Shown piece by piece: positions 1 to 11,298 of a stretch of DNA of 64,000 nt. The translations under genes and the position numbers were made by a program. The stretch is from Amblyomma americanum. Its lineage: Eukaryota > Arthropoda > Arachnida > Ixodida > Ixodidae. Each line of letters begins with the position of its first letter. Position 1 is the first letter of the stretch. The stretch covers positions 73,997,330-74,061,329 of the forward strand of contig NC_135507.1 in the NCBI RefSeq assembly GCF_052857255.1, in the 5' to 3' direction. Below the pieces are notes generated by a model, which was not told the origin of the DNA, did no database searches, and saw only the letters and a program-made list of their open reading frames with translations.

Positions 1-1259
1 GGTACCTGGAGGATTTCTAGGGTTGACTGATGGCTGGGTGCGAAGTCCGAGGCAGGCTGTAGTGCCCACCGAAAAGCAAATTCTTCGGTATCTCCGATCA
101 TCCAGCATGCGATGCGAACACCAGCTAGCAAGGGCCGCCGCTTCAGAGATGAAGGCTACATTCGGAACATAATGTTCAATGAAATATCCCCGATCAGTGA
201 GGTTGGCGTTTTCCGCTGTATATGCCTGCCATCCATGAAAGGTGGATACTACATCGTGCACGCCATAGCACAGAAAACGACTGGGGACAACAGTTTCCAC
301 AAGCAATCGTTGTGCTCAAGCGCTGTAGAATAGCTACACGAGCTACAAAAGCACAAGCGTACTCGCAACAAAGTAGCTCTGCTAGCATTTCACTGTATTT
401 TCCCACAACACACCGCTGCATAGGTTAAACAAGCATACGCGTCCCTAAAGACGAGCGCGAGAGGCGCACATTAATCCATTCCGGCGATACCACGCAGAGC
501 TCTTCATCATGGATATGATTCGAACACACGCATAACGCACCTTCTTCTTCTTCTGCCTCTTAATACATGGCACATACCCACACGGGGGGATTGGCCAGGG
601 TGTAGTGGCATTAACAAGGAAATGTCCATAGGAGATTATGACAAAATTTTAGCACCATGCGTGAATGCTCTCGTAGCTTCTTTTTCGTTGTCCGCTCCAT
701 CGCGCGTTGAAAGCGGCTCACAGCACTTGCTCATTCGGCCTTCTTGCTTGAGAAAGCAAAAAGCGTCGGAACGAAGTCTAAATGCCGCGGTGACATTCGA
801 GGCCTTCCTGGCCATGAATAAAACCTTTCGTGATAGACTGCACACGCATTTAAACGCAGTACCTCGCCGGTATCTGTCACAAAGTGATTCTCTCACAGCC
901 TAATTGACGTGCTTGACGGTGCCCAAGGGCGGCACGATCGTCGAGCCGGCGAACTGCTTTTATCCACGCTTCGCGTCGAAGGCTGTCCCGGGAAGCTCTC
1001 GGAAAGCGAAAAAATCTGAGTTTACTTCCCTTTACATATTGGGCTTTGCTGCCGTATGCAACACATTTCGTTGGTATCGCCAAATGCGTCGCGCTGAACG
1101 CCCGACGGCTGCAGCAACGCACCCCGCGTAGGAAGCCGGTTTATTTACACTTCCACGGCCGGTCTCGAGTGTAGCGCGCGACCCAATATGTTTCGCGACA
1201 CCGCCGCCAGGGGATGGCCGCATGCGCAGTCGCGTCGTGAAAAAGGCGAATTTAAGGAA
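1..1259. other. No gene recognised
   Basis: Open frames here are short (93 codons or fewer), overlap on both strands and show no motif I recognise. Base composition is mixed. The stretch 1226-1320 begins to resemble the 3' part of the SINE that follows (a GGACAC..-like and a CCGTAAGGGAAGG-like string), so a decayed SINE piece probably ends this region. I see no RNA gene or tandem repeat. Confidence 0.5.
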
Positions 1260-1320
1260 AGGACGCTTATTTCACATATTTCTGCGGACACTCGAACTGG
1301 GCCGTAAGGGAAGGAAAATG

Positions 1321-1321
1321 A

Positions 1322-1382
<61 letters not shown>

Positions 1383-1682
1383 GTTTTTTGGGGAAAGGAA
1401 ATGCAGTATGTGTCTCATATATCGTTGGACACCTGAACCGCGCCGTAAGGGAAGAGATAAAGGAGAGAGGGAAAGAAGAAAGGAAGAAAGAGGTGCCGTA
1501 GTGGAGGGGTCCGGAATAATTTCGGCCACCTGGGGATCTTTAACGTGCACTGACATCGCACAGCACACGGGCGCCTTAGCGTTTTGCCTCCATAAAAACG
1601 CAGCTGCCGCGGTCGGGCTCGAACCCGGGAACTCCGAATCAGTAGCCGAGCGCCCTATAATCACTGAGCCACTACGGCGGCG
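1321..1682 (-). mobile_element. tRNA-headed SINE with (ATT)n tail
   Basis: Read on the minus strand, a tRNA-like head (A-box-like GTGGCTCAGTG, B-box GGTTCGAACC type, here mutated) is followed by a central domain containing GATGTCAGTGCACGTTAAAG. Then come a pyrimidine-rich 3' domain and an (ATT)n tail, seen as (AAT)n at 1321-1382 on the plus strand. This is the family that recurs throughout the window. The copy has several point changes. A further fragment of the same 3' domain lies at 1690-1757. Confidence 0.88.
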
Positions 1683-1757
1683 AATTGCTTTCAAGGAAAG
1701 GAAATGACGCCTGTCACATTTCTCGCTGGACACCTGGATCGCGCCGTAAGGGAGGAG

Positions 1758-1883
1758 AAATCGATTACTTAATTAATTAATCGATCAATCGATCAACCAA
1801 TTGATCAAATACATTAATCAATCGATCGATCATTCAATCAATCAGTCGATCGACGATCGATCGATCGATCAATCAATCAATCC
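1758..1883. repeat. ATCA/ATCG tetranucleotide repeat
   Basis: An imperfect run of ATCA, ATCG and ATTA tetramers, with many TCGATCGA palindromes. It directly follows SINE debris, so it may have started as a retroelement tail. Confidence 0.85.
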
Positions 1884-1904
1884 TTAACGCCGTCGCGTTA
1901 AAAT

Positions 1905-1960
1905 TCCTTTCCTTACGGCGCGGTTCAGGTGTCCACCGAGATGCGCCATTTTTCGCTCAC
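1905..1960 (+). mobile_element. SINE 3'-domain fragment
   Basis: Matches the 3' domain of the (ATT)n-tailed SINE: CCTTACGGCGCGGTTCAGG, then GTCCACCGAGATG and GCGCCATTT-like sequence. Both head and tail are missing. Confidence 0.65.
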
Positions 1961-2174
1961 GGCCAAAGACGTCGACACCGAGGACACCGGCTTTTCTGTG
2001 ACACGAGCTCCTTAACGCTGTCACGTTAAAAATTTAGCGTAACTGTGTACTTGAGACTTATAAAGCTGAATCACTTGGTACTGATGGATGGCCATTGCAT
2101 CCGTAATGCGGCATTTTAAAAATAAAGAACTTGCATTTCTTTACCAAAATACTCTTAATGCCTTTTGTGACGTA

Positions 2175-2278
2175 ACCACAACCGATGAGTGGTGGCTAAG
2201 CGGTTATGACGACGAACAGGGTGCAGGGTCGAATCACGACCGCGGCAGCCGCATTTTAATGCAGGCGTAATACAAAAG
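2175..2278 (+). mobile_element. Degenerate SINE head
   Basis: Resembles an old tRNA-like head: GAGTGGTGGCTAAGCGGTTATG as the A-box side, GGTCGAATCACGACC as the B-box side, then CCGCATTTTAATGCAGG like the start of the SINE body. Strong divergence suggests an ancient copy. Confidence 0.5.
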
Positions 2279-2280
2279 GA

Positions 2281-2318
2281 CCCGCCGCGGTGGCTCAGTG
2301 GTTAGAGCACTCGGCTAA
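2281..2318 (+). mobile_element. SINE head fragment interrupted by another SINE
   Basis: The clean tRNA-like start CCCGCCGCGGTGGCTCAGTG continues to CTCGGCTA and then breaks off at the (TAA)n tail of the inverted SINE that follows. The rest of this copy probably resumes near 2812, which would make 2319-2811 inserted material. Confidence 0.7.
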
Positions 2319-2591
2319 TAATAATAATTGGTTTTTTGGGGGAAAGGAAATGGCGCAGTATCTGTCTCATATATCGTTGGACACCTGAACCGCGCCGTAA
2401 GGGAAGGGATAAAGGAGGGAGTGAAAGAAGAAAGGAAGAGATAGGTGCCGTAGTGGAGGGCTCCGGAATAATTTCGACCACCTGGGGATCTTTAACGTGC
2501 ACTGACATCTCATAGCACATGGGCGCCTTAGCGTTTTTCCTCCATAAAAACGCAGCCGCCGCGGTCGGGTTCGAACCCGGGAACTCCGGAT
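2319..2591 (-). mobile_element. SINE copy, left arm of a SINE palindrome
   Basis: A minus-strand (ATT)n-tailed SINE with a very short tail (2319-2329), intact 3' and central domains, and a head that ends inside the B box at about 2591. It abuts an inverted copy directly, so the two form a large palindrome. Confidence 0.85.
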
Positions 2592-2808
2592 CGAACCCGA
2601 CCGCGGCGGCTGCGTTTTTATGGAGGAAAAACGCTAAGGCGCCCGTGTGCTATGAGATGTCAGTGCACGTTAAAGATCCCCAGGTGGTCGAAATTATTCC
2701 GGAGCCCTCCACTACGGCACCTATCTCTTCCTTTCTTCTTTCACTCCCTCCTTTATCCCTTCCCTTACGGCGCGGTTCAGGTGTCCAACGATATATGAGA
2801 CAGATACT
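2592..2808 (+). mobile_element. SINE copy, right arm of a SINE palindrome
   Basis: This plus-strand copy starts within the B box (TCGAACCCGACCGCGGCGG). It runs through the central domain and the 3' pyrimidine domain and stops at GAGACAGATACTG without a tail. It mirrors 2331-2590 with essentially no spacer. Confidence 0.85.
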
Positions 2809-2811
2809 GCT

Positions 2812-3075
2812 ACTGATCCGAAATTCCCGGGTTCGAACCCGACCGTGGCGGCTGCGTTTTTATGGAGGCCAAACGCTAAGGCGCCCGTGTGCTGTGCGAT
2901 GTCAGTGCACGTTAAAGATCCCCAGGTGGTCGAAATTATTCCGGAGTCCTCCACTACGGCACCTCTTTTTCCCTTTCTTCTTTCACTCCCTCCTTTATCC
3001 CTTCCCTTAGGGCGCGGTTCAGGTGTCCAACGATATATGAGACAGATGCTGCGCCATTTCCTTTCCCCAAAGCCA

Positions 3076-3165
<90 letters not shown>
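2812..3165 (+). mobile_element. SINE with (ATT)n tail
   Basis: The head from the anticodon side (CTGATCCGAAATTCCCGGG), the central domain and the 3' domain lead into a pure (ATT)n run at 3077-3165. It may be the continuation of the head at 2281-2318. Confidence 0.88.
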
Positions 3166-3168
<3 letters not shown>

Positions 3169-3350
3169 ACAAAAGGCAGTCGTGTACGGCGCGATGTCAG
3201 TGTACTACGGGAAAGAACAAACACCAGGCGGCCGAAATTTATTTGAATCATTACACTACCGCACCCCCTTTCTCTTCCTTTTTTCACTTCCTTTTCATCC
3301 CATTTCACACGTTGCGATTGAGGTGCCTATCGAGAAGTGAGACAGCTGCT
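3166..3350 (+). mobile_element. Diverged SINE copy
   Basis: The order of SINE blocks can still be read: GCGATGTCAGTG, a CCAGGCGGCCGAAATT-like block, CACTACCGCACC, the pyrimidine-rich stretch, and GAGACAGCTGCTG. Many substitutions mark it as older than its neighbours. Confidence 0.65.
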
Positions 3351-3394
3351 GGGTCTTTGACTCTAATATCTTTAACGACGTGAGCCGACTATCT

Positions 3395-3770
3395 CACGCC
3401 TCATAAAACAGCCTGCCAAGTGCACCCAGCACCACATAAATGCCTTAAGTCAGAAGAGAGCACCCTTAGAAGGTTACAAACTAGCGCATATCCAACACCA
3501 GCTAGGTTACGCGAGTGATACCCCACACTACATACTCTCCGCAGTGCCCGCACTGTGGGGAGGTAGCTAACCTCTACCACATGGTGTGGGCATGCCAGTT
3601 TAATATCATAGTTGACCCCATTCCAAACCCCTCGGAGGAGCAGTGGGAGGCTGTTCTGCTCAGTGATGATCCTGCCCGTCAGCACTGGCGGGTGGGGAGG
3701 GCCAGCGCAGTAGCAATAGCCAGTGGACTGCCGGACTAAACGGCCCACCCAAATGCTGTAAGATCGGCGT
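3395..3770 (+). pseudogene. LINE 3' end with C-terminal zinc knuckle
   Basis: A piece of the extreme C-terminus of an RNase H-bearing LINE polyprotein. One frame (3515-3739) reads CPHCGEVANLYHMVWAC, a C-x2-C...H-x4-C knuckle like those of the other LINEs in this window. It then has EEQWEAVLLSDD, the usual 'W-E-x-L-L-x-S' block, ending at a stop at 3739. The upstream block LRRLQTSAYPTP is in a different frame, so the copy is frameshifted. An A-rich junction and a (CAAT)n tail follow. The clade cannot be fixed from this short piece. Confidence 0.72.
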
Positions 3771-3787
3771 CAATTAAAAAAAATGGT

Positions 3788-3788
<1 letters not shown>

Positions 3789-3840
<52 letters not shown>
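3789..3840 (+). repeat. (CAAT)n LINE tail microsatellite
   Basis: About 13 perfect CAAT units directly downstream of the LINE 3' end. The position implies it is the element's own 3' tail, possibly expanded. Confidence 0.9.
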
Positions 3841-3844
3841 CGCC

Positions 3845-4010
3845 TCAAAATATTTTTCATGTTTTCTGCGATGTAAGCGCAGCTCGAAGGTTCGAAATTA
3901 ATCCGGAGCTTTCCACTACGCGTCTTTTTCTCTCTTATTCCTAATTCACTGCCTCCATCCCTTTCCTTATGGCACGGTTCGGGTGCCAACCGAACATAAG
4001 GTACTACGTC
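3845..4010 (+). mobile_element. Diverged SINE copy
   Basis: Recognisable blocks are GCGATGTAAGCGCA, GGTTCGAAATTAATCCGGAG, TTTCCACTACG and CCTTATGGCACGGTTCGGG. It is heavily mutated, so it is an old member of the (ATT)n SINE family. Confidence 0.55.
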
Positions 4011-4248
4011 CCTATTTTCCTCATAACCATTATATATAAAACTGCGGAGAAAAATGTTTGCTCAAGTTATGACCTTTTTTTAATTATTAATAAACACCTT
4101 TGTTTTTCAAAATTAATTATTGAATTGCACAAAGATTACTCTATACTTCCCATGCATTTTAAGGTAAAATTAAGGCCAGTTTTCTCAGCAGCTATTACGC
4201 GCCAAAAAGTAAAAAATGCATAAGTAGGCGAAACATTACCGCCACTGC

Positions 4249-4479
4249 GCCGCCGCGGTGGCTCAGTGGTTATGGCGCTCGGCTCCTGACCCGAAATACG
4301 CGAGCTCGATCCTGGCCGCGGTGGTAGAATATTGCTGGAAGCGAAATTCTAGAGGCCCGTTTGCTGTGCGATGTCAGTGCACGTTAAAGAACCCCAGGTG
4401 GTCGAAATTTCCAGAGACCTTCACTATGGCGTCCCTCATCGCCTAGTCGCTTTGGGACGTTAAACCCCATAAACCAAAC
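4249..4479 (+). mobile_element. Ruka-type tRNA SINE
   Basis: The head CGCCGCGGTGGCTCAGTGG gives the A box, and the B box (GAGCTCGATCCTGG) is slightly mutated. The body has CTAGAGGCCCGT, GATGTCAGTGCACGTTAAAG, AACCCCAGGTGGTCGAAATT and TCGCTTTGGGACGTTAAACC, and it ends in CATAAACCAAACC. CATTACCG occurs at 4234-4241 and again at 4480-4487, consistent with a TSD. The structure matches the tick SINE known as Ruka. Confidence 0.92.
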
Positions 4480-4487
4480 CATTACCG

Positions 4488-4795
4488 TCGATGCCTATTA
4501 GGGATTTAGCTGTTCTCTAGATCACCATGCAGAGACCTATATACTTCTGTGACAGCCAGTTCTTTTCTCTAGCGATAATAGATGCCTCTTACCGGCCAAT
4601 GTTCCGGAATCCGGAACGTCGTTTAACATTTCTAACAGCTATTACTATGGCCAGCTGTCCTGCTTTCCTTATTCACCTGAATTTACTACCCCACCAGACG
4701 AGATGGCGTGAAACCTTAGATTTATTCTATTAAACACAGCCAAATAAAGCCCGTTTTATTTAATTCCCCATTTCAAGAGCTAGTCGAAGCACACT
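4488..4795. other. No gene recognised
   Basis: AT-leaning sequence between a Ruka SINE and a LINE remnant. The small frame at 4527-4733 has no family resemblance I can see. Confidence 0.4.
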
Positions 4796-5846
4796 TAATG
4801 GGCCGATACCACCGACTCTCATGGAAGATAACCAGGCAGCAACTCTTAAATCGACTACAAATTCACCTCCCTGCTCAAATCACTGCTCTGTATTCCCCTC
4901 CCCTAAACCATCAGCGCAAACATTTACATCTCGCCAACCCTGAAAAACACTCACCCAGACTACAATCACGAGCGACGCGTTGTCAGTGCTGAGACCCTTC
5001 GCAAACGTTAACCCCCATCCACCCCTGCCGTCTATGCGGACGCCGCTAAATACCGTGAGCAGTCCGCGTTCGCTATTGCAGTGACGGGCAATGCTCACAA
5101 ATTAGTTACCTGTGCCACCATTCGGAACTCGACGCAGTCCATCGAAGCGGAAGAGGCGGCAATAGCCCTTATGGTTACTCACTCCGGCTCAGAATACGTT
5201 TTCTCTGCTCCAAAGACAGCCATCTGCAATTTCGCTAAGCGAAAAGTTCACGCCCCGGCCGCTGAGATCCTCCAATCTGCTCCCCCTGCCCATCACCACA
5301 TCACCCGGCTGTGGGTTACTGCGCACTGAGGACACCCGGGCAACACGAGCAAGCCCACGAGCAAGCCCGAGCACTCGTCAACCGTGGCAGTGGACGGCCT
5401 GCCCTCGTTCCGAAGTGCGAGGGACCGCCTCCTGACCTACCATGCACGACATCACTATTCATTATAAAAACTTTCTTCAAATCTACCGCCTCCCCCCTCT
5501 CCCTCATACATAGAGGGGAGGAAATTTCCAAACTGTCACTTATGCCCAAGCACCAGAGCGGATTTTCAACATACCTATCAAAATTGCCCAAACCGAAAGC
5601 TCCCTTCCAAGGGATGGAATCACAGGAGCGATGGGAGGCTGGTCTGCGCAGCTCATAGGCGGAGCTACAGCTTCGCACTGTGGGCTGGGCCTTGAAGGTC
5701 GCCGCGGTCCAACAGTGCCCGGCTATCTAGAGTAGCCCCAGAGCCCGTCGCCGTTCTGCTCAACGCGCCTCCCCCTTCACCCACCCTCGCCTGATCCACT
5801 GAAGTGGATCTAATAAAGTTAGTTATTGCCAACCAACCATTTCTTT
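4796..5846 (+). pseudogene. Dead LINE 3' region (RNase H and C-terminus)
   Basis: Broken frames match the second half of the LINE at 18-20 kb. A pre-RNase H linker (NTHPDYNHERR) is followed by the RNase H start VYADAAKYREQ, with its first Asp kept. Then come IEAEEAAIALMV and YVFSAPKTAICNFAKRKV, where the expected T/S-D-S is S-A-P, so a catalytic Asp is lost. The end resembles the zinc knuckle (CHLCPSTRADFQHTYQNC) and the WEAGL..LQLRTVGWALKVA block. Several stops and frameshifts prove it inactive. An AATAAAG signal lies near 5812, followed by AACCAACC. The RT domain is absent, so it is 5'-truncated. Confidence 0.82.
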
Positions 5847-7539
5847 AACAGAACTCAAATTATTACTTTCTAGAAAATACTTTAAGTTTTATAAATCTTC
5901 GCCCACAACGCTGGCTGTTTTGCTGCATTTTCTGCGTAAGGACTATTGTGGGGAAATAAATACTGCATAGATTTAATCATTCGAGTTAGCAGCTCTAAAG
6001 CACTGTGCAGATAAAGATGGAAAAAAAAAGCAAAAAAATGACATTTTTTTTATATTGAGGATCACAGACTAGAAGCATTATATATGGTTGCCGTGTACTT
6101 GATAAGCTCTTTGCCATCCTGTACTAAACGTGGGTAAGCTGACCATGCCGAAGGTCCTGATTGCTAATATTATTTATGTTTTGTGCCCCTGCACAGCTAC
6201 TGGCTCTTTCTAAGCTATCACTTCACAGAGTTTCTTACTATTACCTAGAGGGAAAGCTGGTGCCCCGCCTATGGGAGTTTGGAGCTTCCTCGAGGCAACC
6301 TGTACCACCATGGGCGCTCTAAGCATCATGGGGCCGAGAGCTACCGACTGCAGGACTGCAACTTTTGGCCAAAAAATAATGAAAAAACAAACGTTGTTCG
6401 ATAATCAAGAATGTCCTATGACTCCTATCATTCAATATTCTGTCTATAAGTCGCAACAAACGAGCAGAAAAGCATGTAAATGCAAATTTTGCTCAAAATA
6501 AGCAATGGCTTAATTGCTCTCCTGTTGGCCAAGCATTACAGACCGCGAAAGCCAATATTTCGTGTATAACAGGCGCATTTTAAAAATAAATATGTTTAAA
6601 AAAATGTCGCTTCAACATTTTAAAAGGCTTTCCCACAGCATTTCGGAAAAGAAAAACCTTTTATTGGCGTCATGTGCTGTCCGTTTTTCCTACTATGGCT
6701 TTTGCGCACTACCTTTACGCCGAAGTCGTCTGCGCGCGGAGCGCGCCCTGGATACGGAATGGGACATCCCTGTAAAGCCATTCTGTGTTCCTGAAAAAAA
6801 CCTACTGTCCTGCACCAAGCAGCTCACCGGCCCATGATGCTTTGCCCGCCCATGGAGGTTCAGGTGCAGTGCTACCAGCTTTCCCTCTAGTTAGTAGTAA
6901 GAAACTCTATGTTTGTACAGTTTGTTAACTAGCCCACCATCTTCGTTGCAGGCACTTTCGCTGCGTCCTGTGTACAGAAACATGAGCTTTGTTGCATGAT
7001 ATTCCTTTTGTGTGACTCGATGGCGCTGATATTTGCCCTTACAGCAACTGGGAGTCCTCTCATTACCAAAAGTTGAATTAGCATATAGATAGACAGGTTG
7101 TGTTGATGCATGTTGCGCCTTGGTTTCGACGGAGCCAGCCATGTTTGTGCAGGCTATAGTCAGTCAGTTCGTCGGAAATAGTGGCGAATCTCCGCGTCCA
7201 GTTTTTTGAGGTGGAAACGCATGTGATGAAAGGTTAATTTTTTTTTGTCATTGGTACGCTTTGACTGCATTTGGAACGCAAGCTGTTTAGAACTAGACGA
7301 AGCGAAAATACAAACTGTATATTCTACAAGCTTATACCTCTGCTTTCCTTTGCGCGTAAATAATCTTGCAATAGATCTTGTGTACTCGTAGGGAGTAATT
7401 CGATGGCCTTCCTTAAAAGCTATTTCTATAGCACTAAAGAAGCCTCAGCTATTTAACCATCTCATTCTACTCCGAAGTTGCTATTAGGATTTCGTGCATA
7501 CTATAAAATTCATTTTTGTTTTTTGCAGCGAACATACCC
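5847..7539. other. No gene recognised, AT-rich
   Basis: Long A/T runs with scattered short frames (107 codons or fewer) and no motif or tandem structure I can support. The frame at 6514-6837 is the longest, and I do not recognise it. Confidence 0.45.
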
Positions 7540-7880
7540 AACAAATTTGGACAAAATCATTTTTGAACGGGAAAGTGTTTATGAACGCAATCTTTTCATA
7601 TATTGCAAGATTTCACTAAAACAGTCAATACATACACAGATCTGTCTTGCATACTCTCGCTGTTAAAGTTTTTGCTATCGTCATAAGCGTTCCACATTGG
7701 TTTTTTTTTTATGGCAGTCTTAACTGCTTGATGCGAGGAATAGAAAAACTTTGAAAGAAAAAATTTTGGTACGCATCGGAAGAATCAACCATTACCTTCA
7801 ATATCTTCAAAACAGTGCTTGCAATTTTCTAATATTCAAAATTTTTGTCCAAGAATGTTGGACATGTACAGTCATGAGCA
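7540..7880 (+). repeat. Dispersed AT-rich repeat, copy 1
   Basis: Shares ordered blocks with 28028-28292 plus 29024-29090: TTATGAACG, AAGATTTCACTA, ATAAGCGTTC, GATGCGA, ATTACCTTCAATAT, TCAAAATTTTTGTCC and TGGACATG. A shorter related copy lies at 50450-50580. No coding capacity is evident. It may be a non-autonomous element or the UTR of an unknown transposon. Confidence 0.72.
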
Positions 7881-9309
7881 GCATGAGTGGGAACAAAGTT
7901 TCTACATGTAATTCCTTATTTCTGGTAATTTCTCCTCTAAAGTAGAGAATGACTTTCGGATATTGTATGCTAAGAATACAACTAGTTAGAGAACAGAAAA
8001 AACTATGCTTGTCACAGATAATTTGAGGCATAATCAATAAATGAATACTCAAACCCTGTTCCCTGTTATATTGCTCACGACTGTACCTCATTTCACTAAC
8101 GCTTGTCCTTACCGAAGGCGCAGGCGGAACTAGCTTGTCGACATATGCACAGAAACTTCTTTCTGGGATAAAGGGGTTTTCCTGGCTCATTCTGCGGTAC
8201 CAGAAGCACAAACCACGACTATACCATTTCGCGCACCTTTAGTTTAAGTTTAGTTGAACGAGCTATCGTTGATCTAATTGCTATGAAATTTTGAGCTAAG
8301 TGTTTGATAAATCTTGATTCCGGGCCAAATTGCCATACAATACTTTTGGAGTAGGGCAAAATTTAGAATTCCATTAGCCAGACGTATAGAAGCCACGCGA
8401 AGAAGCAAAGGTATTCTTGTTTTGACATTTTATAAACGCTTACAAGCAAAAGCATGCTCCCAAGGTATTTTCGTAGACCTTACCATTGTGCTAACTAAAA
8501 CGCAACCACATGCGCTCATTTAGAAGACGAATTCATGACTGTTGCTATTTTTAGTACATAATATTTAGTAATGGTTATTGAACAAAATGTGGTCTCTGTT
8601 AGGCATTTAAATTTATAGTTTAAAACAATATATGCGATACTTTTTCTTGATCTAGAATTACCAGGTGCTGAACGTCATCCAGGGAAATTTTAAAGAAAAT
8701 CGGAGAGGTCTCTTTTAAAGAAAATCTCCGTCATAGTACGCCTTTTTCGAATTTATGGAATTCTAGATGATTTCAATACCTAATTAAACATCATCTACCT
8801 GTTCTAAAAGTAAAATTTTGCCCACCGATAGGGAAAACAACGAATTAATACTGTCAAAAAAATTTCATCCTCAGGTTCTTAATCTTTCTTGTCCCATTAT
8901 TCTGCTATAAACTTCCCTTATTGGAATGCCTTACTTTTCAAATAATGAATGCTTGTGATTTTTTGCTGCAAAATTATAGCTTCGAAAAATATTTCTGCAT
9001 TAGTTTCGACAGAAAAGCTAGCATAGAATTACTGAAAGAGTAGCCAGGTTCCAAAAAATCTCATTTTACTTTCTGCGGAGATCCAAACTAGCGATTTTGC
9101 GAAATCGCAAAATGACGTTTTTCACCTATTGTGATACACGATTTTTCAAAAAAAAAATAAAATAAGACGGTGTTTCTTGCAAAACTAAATGCAATTCCCT
9201 TGTATCTCCACATTTGCCCATCAAAATTAATAATTTCTTTGAAAAGAAAAAATGGTCATGGGACCTCGACTACCGTTCATAACTGAACACACCTACACAC
9301 GCATATATA
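7881..9309. other. No gene recognised, AT-rich
   Basis: Low-GC sequence up to the mariner terminus. A local repeat of TTTTAAAGAAAATC occurs twice around 8690-8730. Nothing looks like coding DNA. Confidence 0.45.
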
Positions 9310-9828
9310 CCGGGTGTTTCTGCGAACACTTCGAACATTCCTGAAAATATGGGGTTCAATGTAGCGAAAAAAATAGGTGTAGGACCACACTTCCTGCCCC
9401 GGTGGACACAATATGCTGCAACACCCCTCTGATTATCCAGGTAATTAACAAAAACTCACTAATTAACTTTTTTATCATCATAGCTGGGTGGTTAGTCCCA
9501 GTTGGGAGTTGATGCCGTGGACAAGACGACGTCATATGAGTTTTTGAAATGAAGAAAAACTCAATTTCTAGAGCCCTGCAGCGCGGAGAAATCCGACGCT
9601 TTTTCCCGCAGGCAACCGAACCTGAGTGCACGAGGAGCGCCGGAAGTATGGCGTGAGCGAAGCGTCCGATGTTGACGTGTCGCAATGAATGCAGCGCCCA
9701 ATTAGAAACGCTTGCGCTAACTTTCCTCGCTAGGGAACCTCGGCGCTCAGCTTAGACCGCGACCGGCGTTATCGACTGCTTGGTCGCTCGGAGTAAGGAA
9801 AATTATAATCATCGTCTGCTACGGGAAC
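9310..9828 (+). repeat. Left long terminal inverted repeat of mariner-like element
   Basis: Pairs with 12661-13182. Landmarks are TTAATTACCTGG..ACAC-type blocks near 9400-9450, AAACTCAATTTCTAGAGCCC near 9560, CGAGGAGCGCCGGAAGTATG near 9630, and GGAGTAAGGAAAAT near 9800. Each has its reverse complement, with substitutions, in the right arm. Confidence 0.85.
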
Positions 9829-10439
9829 GTCGATAATTGAGAGCCCTGATGGGCGCATCTGCAGGCGTTTTTTTGTGTGTGTGTTTGTGCGCCACTTCTG
9901 GTATGGCTGCCCGACGGGCTCATTTTTGTGTGTCATCATGAATTCATTTACTCACTAGGCTTATCTGTATTCTTATAATCGCTGCGCATCAGGAACCACG
10001 TCCGAAAAAGAAAAGCTTTGTCAGCGTGGCAAGGAGAGCTTGCGCGGCAGTGGCTGTGTGCTATCGGGCAGTTAGTTGCTCATGCGTTTGTGCTAGCGTG
10101 TGTTGGCTTCAGTTTCCCGATAGAGCGCAGCCGTTTGCATTTCAGGTGCTTGTCTTGGAGGTGCGAGTGTGACAAGGCCATTGCAGTGCCAGTGTTTCAA
10201 GTCACTTGAATGTGTGGAAGTGCCGCCTAGGATTAAAACGTCACGCCGCATTGTGTGAATTGTGGGAATGGCCGCGCCAGCGCTACTACACTGCCGAGAA
10301 GGTGGGCATTGTGATCGCTTGTGTGAGCTCGGAGCTGGAATCCAGACTGTATGTTGCCCAACATCCTGATAACATGTGCCGACTCATCCCACGTTCGTAT
10401 CGATATTTAATCGATTTAAGTCTACTGGATCAGTTCATG

Positions 10440-11298
10440 TTCAGAAGTGAAAGAGACCAGGGAGCGCAACTTGACGATTTTGGCATTGATGTCCTCACGC
10501 ACGTTTCTGTCAGGCCAGAAGCAAGTGTCAGGGAAATCGCCAACGGGTACGGAGCCAGCCCGACATGAGTTTGGAGGTCACTATCAAGACACACCCCTAA
10601 CATGTGTGTCTTCACCAGGAACTGACACCGAATGACTTTCAGAAACGGCTCGATTTTTGCAATTGGTGCCTAATTAAATGTGATGAAGACTCGGAATTAC
10701 GGCACAAAGTGCTTTGGACAGACGAGGCCCAATTTTGTAGGGACTACAATGTCAACTTGAACAATGCGCATTAATGGTGTGACAAGAGCACACATTGGTT
10801 ACGCCGACGCAAGCACCAAGTAAAATGTTCAGCAAATGTTTGGTGGGGCATTTATGACGGCCGTATTGTCGGTCCTTACTTCATCGACGGAAACCTCACT
10901 GGGAAAAAGTACACAGACTGCGTCCTAAAAGGCGACGTCTCTGAATTTGGCTCAGAGCTACCACTGGCCGGGTTGAAATAGATGTGGTTTCAGCATGACC
11001 CAACCCCGCCACATTTTTTTCGTCCCATTTTCCCAACCAATGGATTGGGCTGGGGGGGGACACAGCGTGGCCTCCAAGATCGCCCAATTTGTCACCACTG
11101 GATACCTTCCTCTGGGGATACGTTAAGAACGAAGTTTTCGATACGGAGCCGGCGAACCTCGAAGACCTGAAGGAGCGTATTAAGATATAAATTGAAAATA
11201 TTCCCCAAGAGATGCTCATTTCTGCTGTGAATTCCATCGAAGACTACATTCTACGGGGCATCGCAATGGACGGCAAGCATTTTGAACACGTGATGTGA
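10440..11298 (+). pseudogene. Degenerate mariner-like transposase
   Basis: Pieces read in shifting frames. An N-terminal block VRPEASVREIANGYGASPT suggests a helix-turn-helix. FQKRLDFCNWCL is followed by VLWTDEAQF with the first catalytic Asp, then SANVWWGIYDGRIVGPYF. WFQHDPTPPHF carries the second Asp. Then LSPLDTFLWGYVKNEVF carries the third acidic residue, an Asp, so the triad is DD-D in mariner style. The end is KHFEHVM and a stop. Breaks include an in-frame TAG before the WFQHD block, a frameshift through 11000-11090 and a TAA near 11188. An upstream N-terminal part may extend to about 10206. Confidence 0.85.

Noticed and set aside
2302..3010. Frames containing the recurring peptide MSVHVKDPQVVEIIPEPSTT
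   Set aside because: This peptide is the translation of the SINE central domain. It appears at over a dozen loci on either strand and often next to (ATT)n tails, so it is not a protein family.
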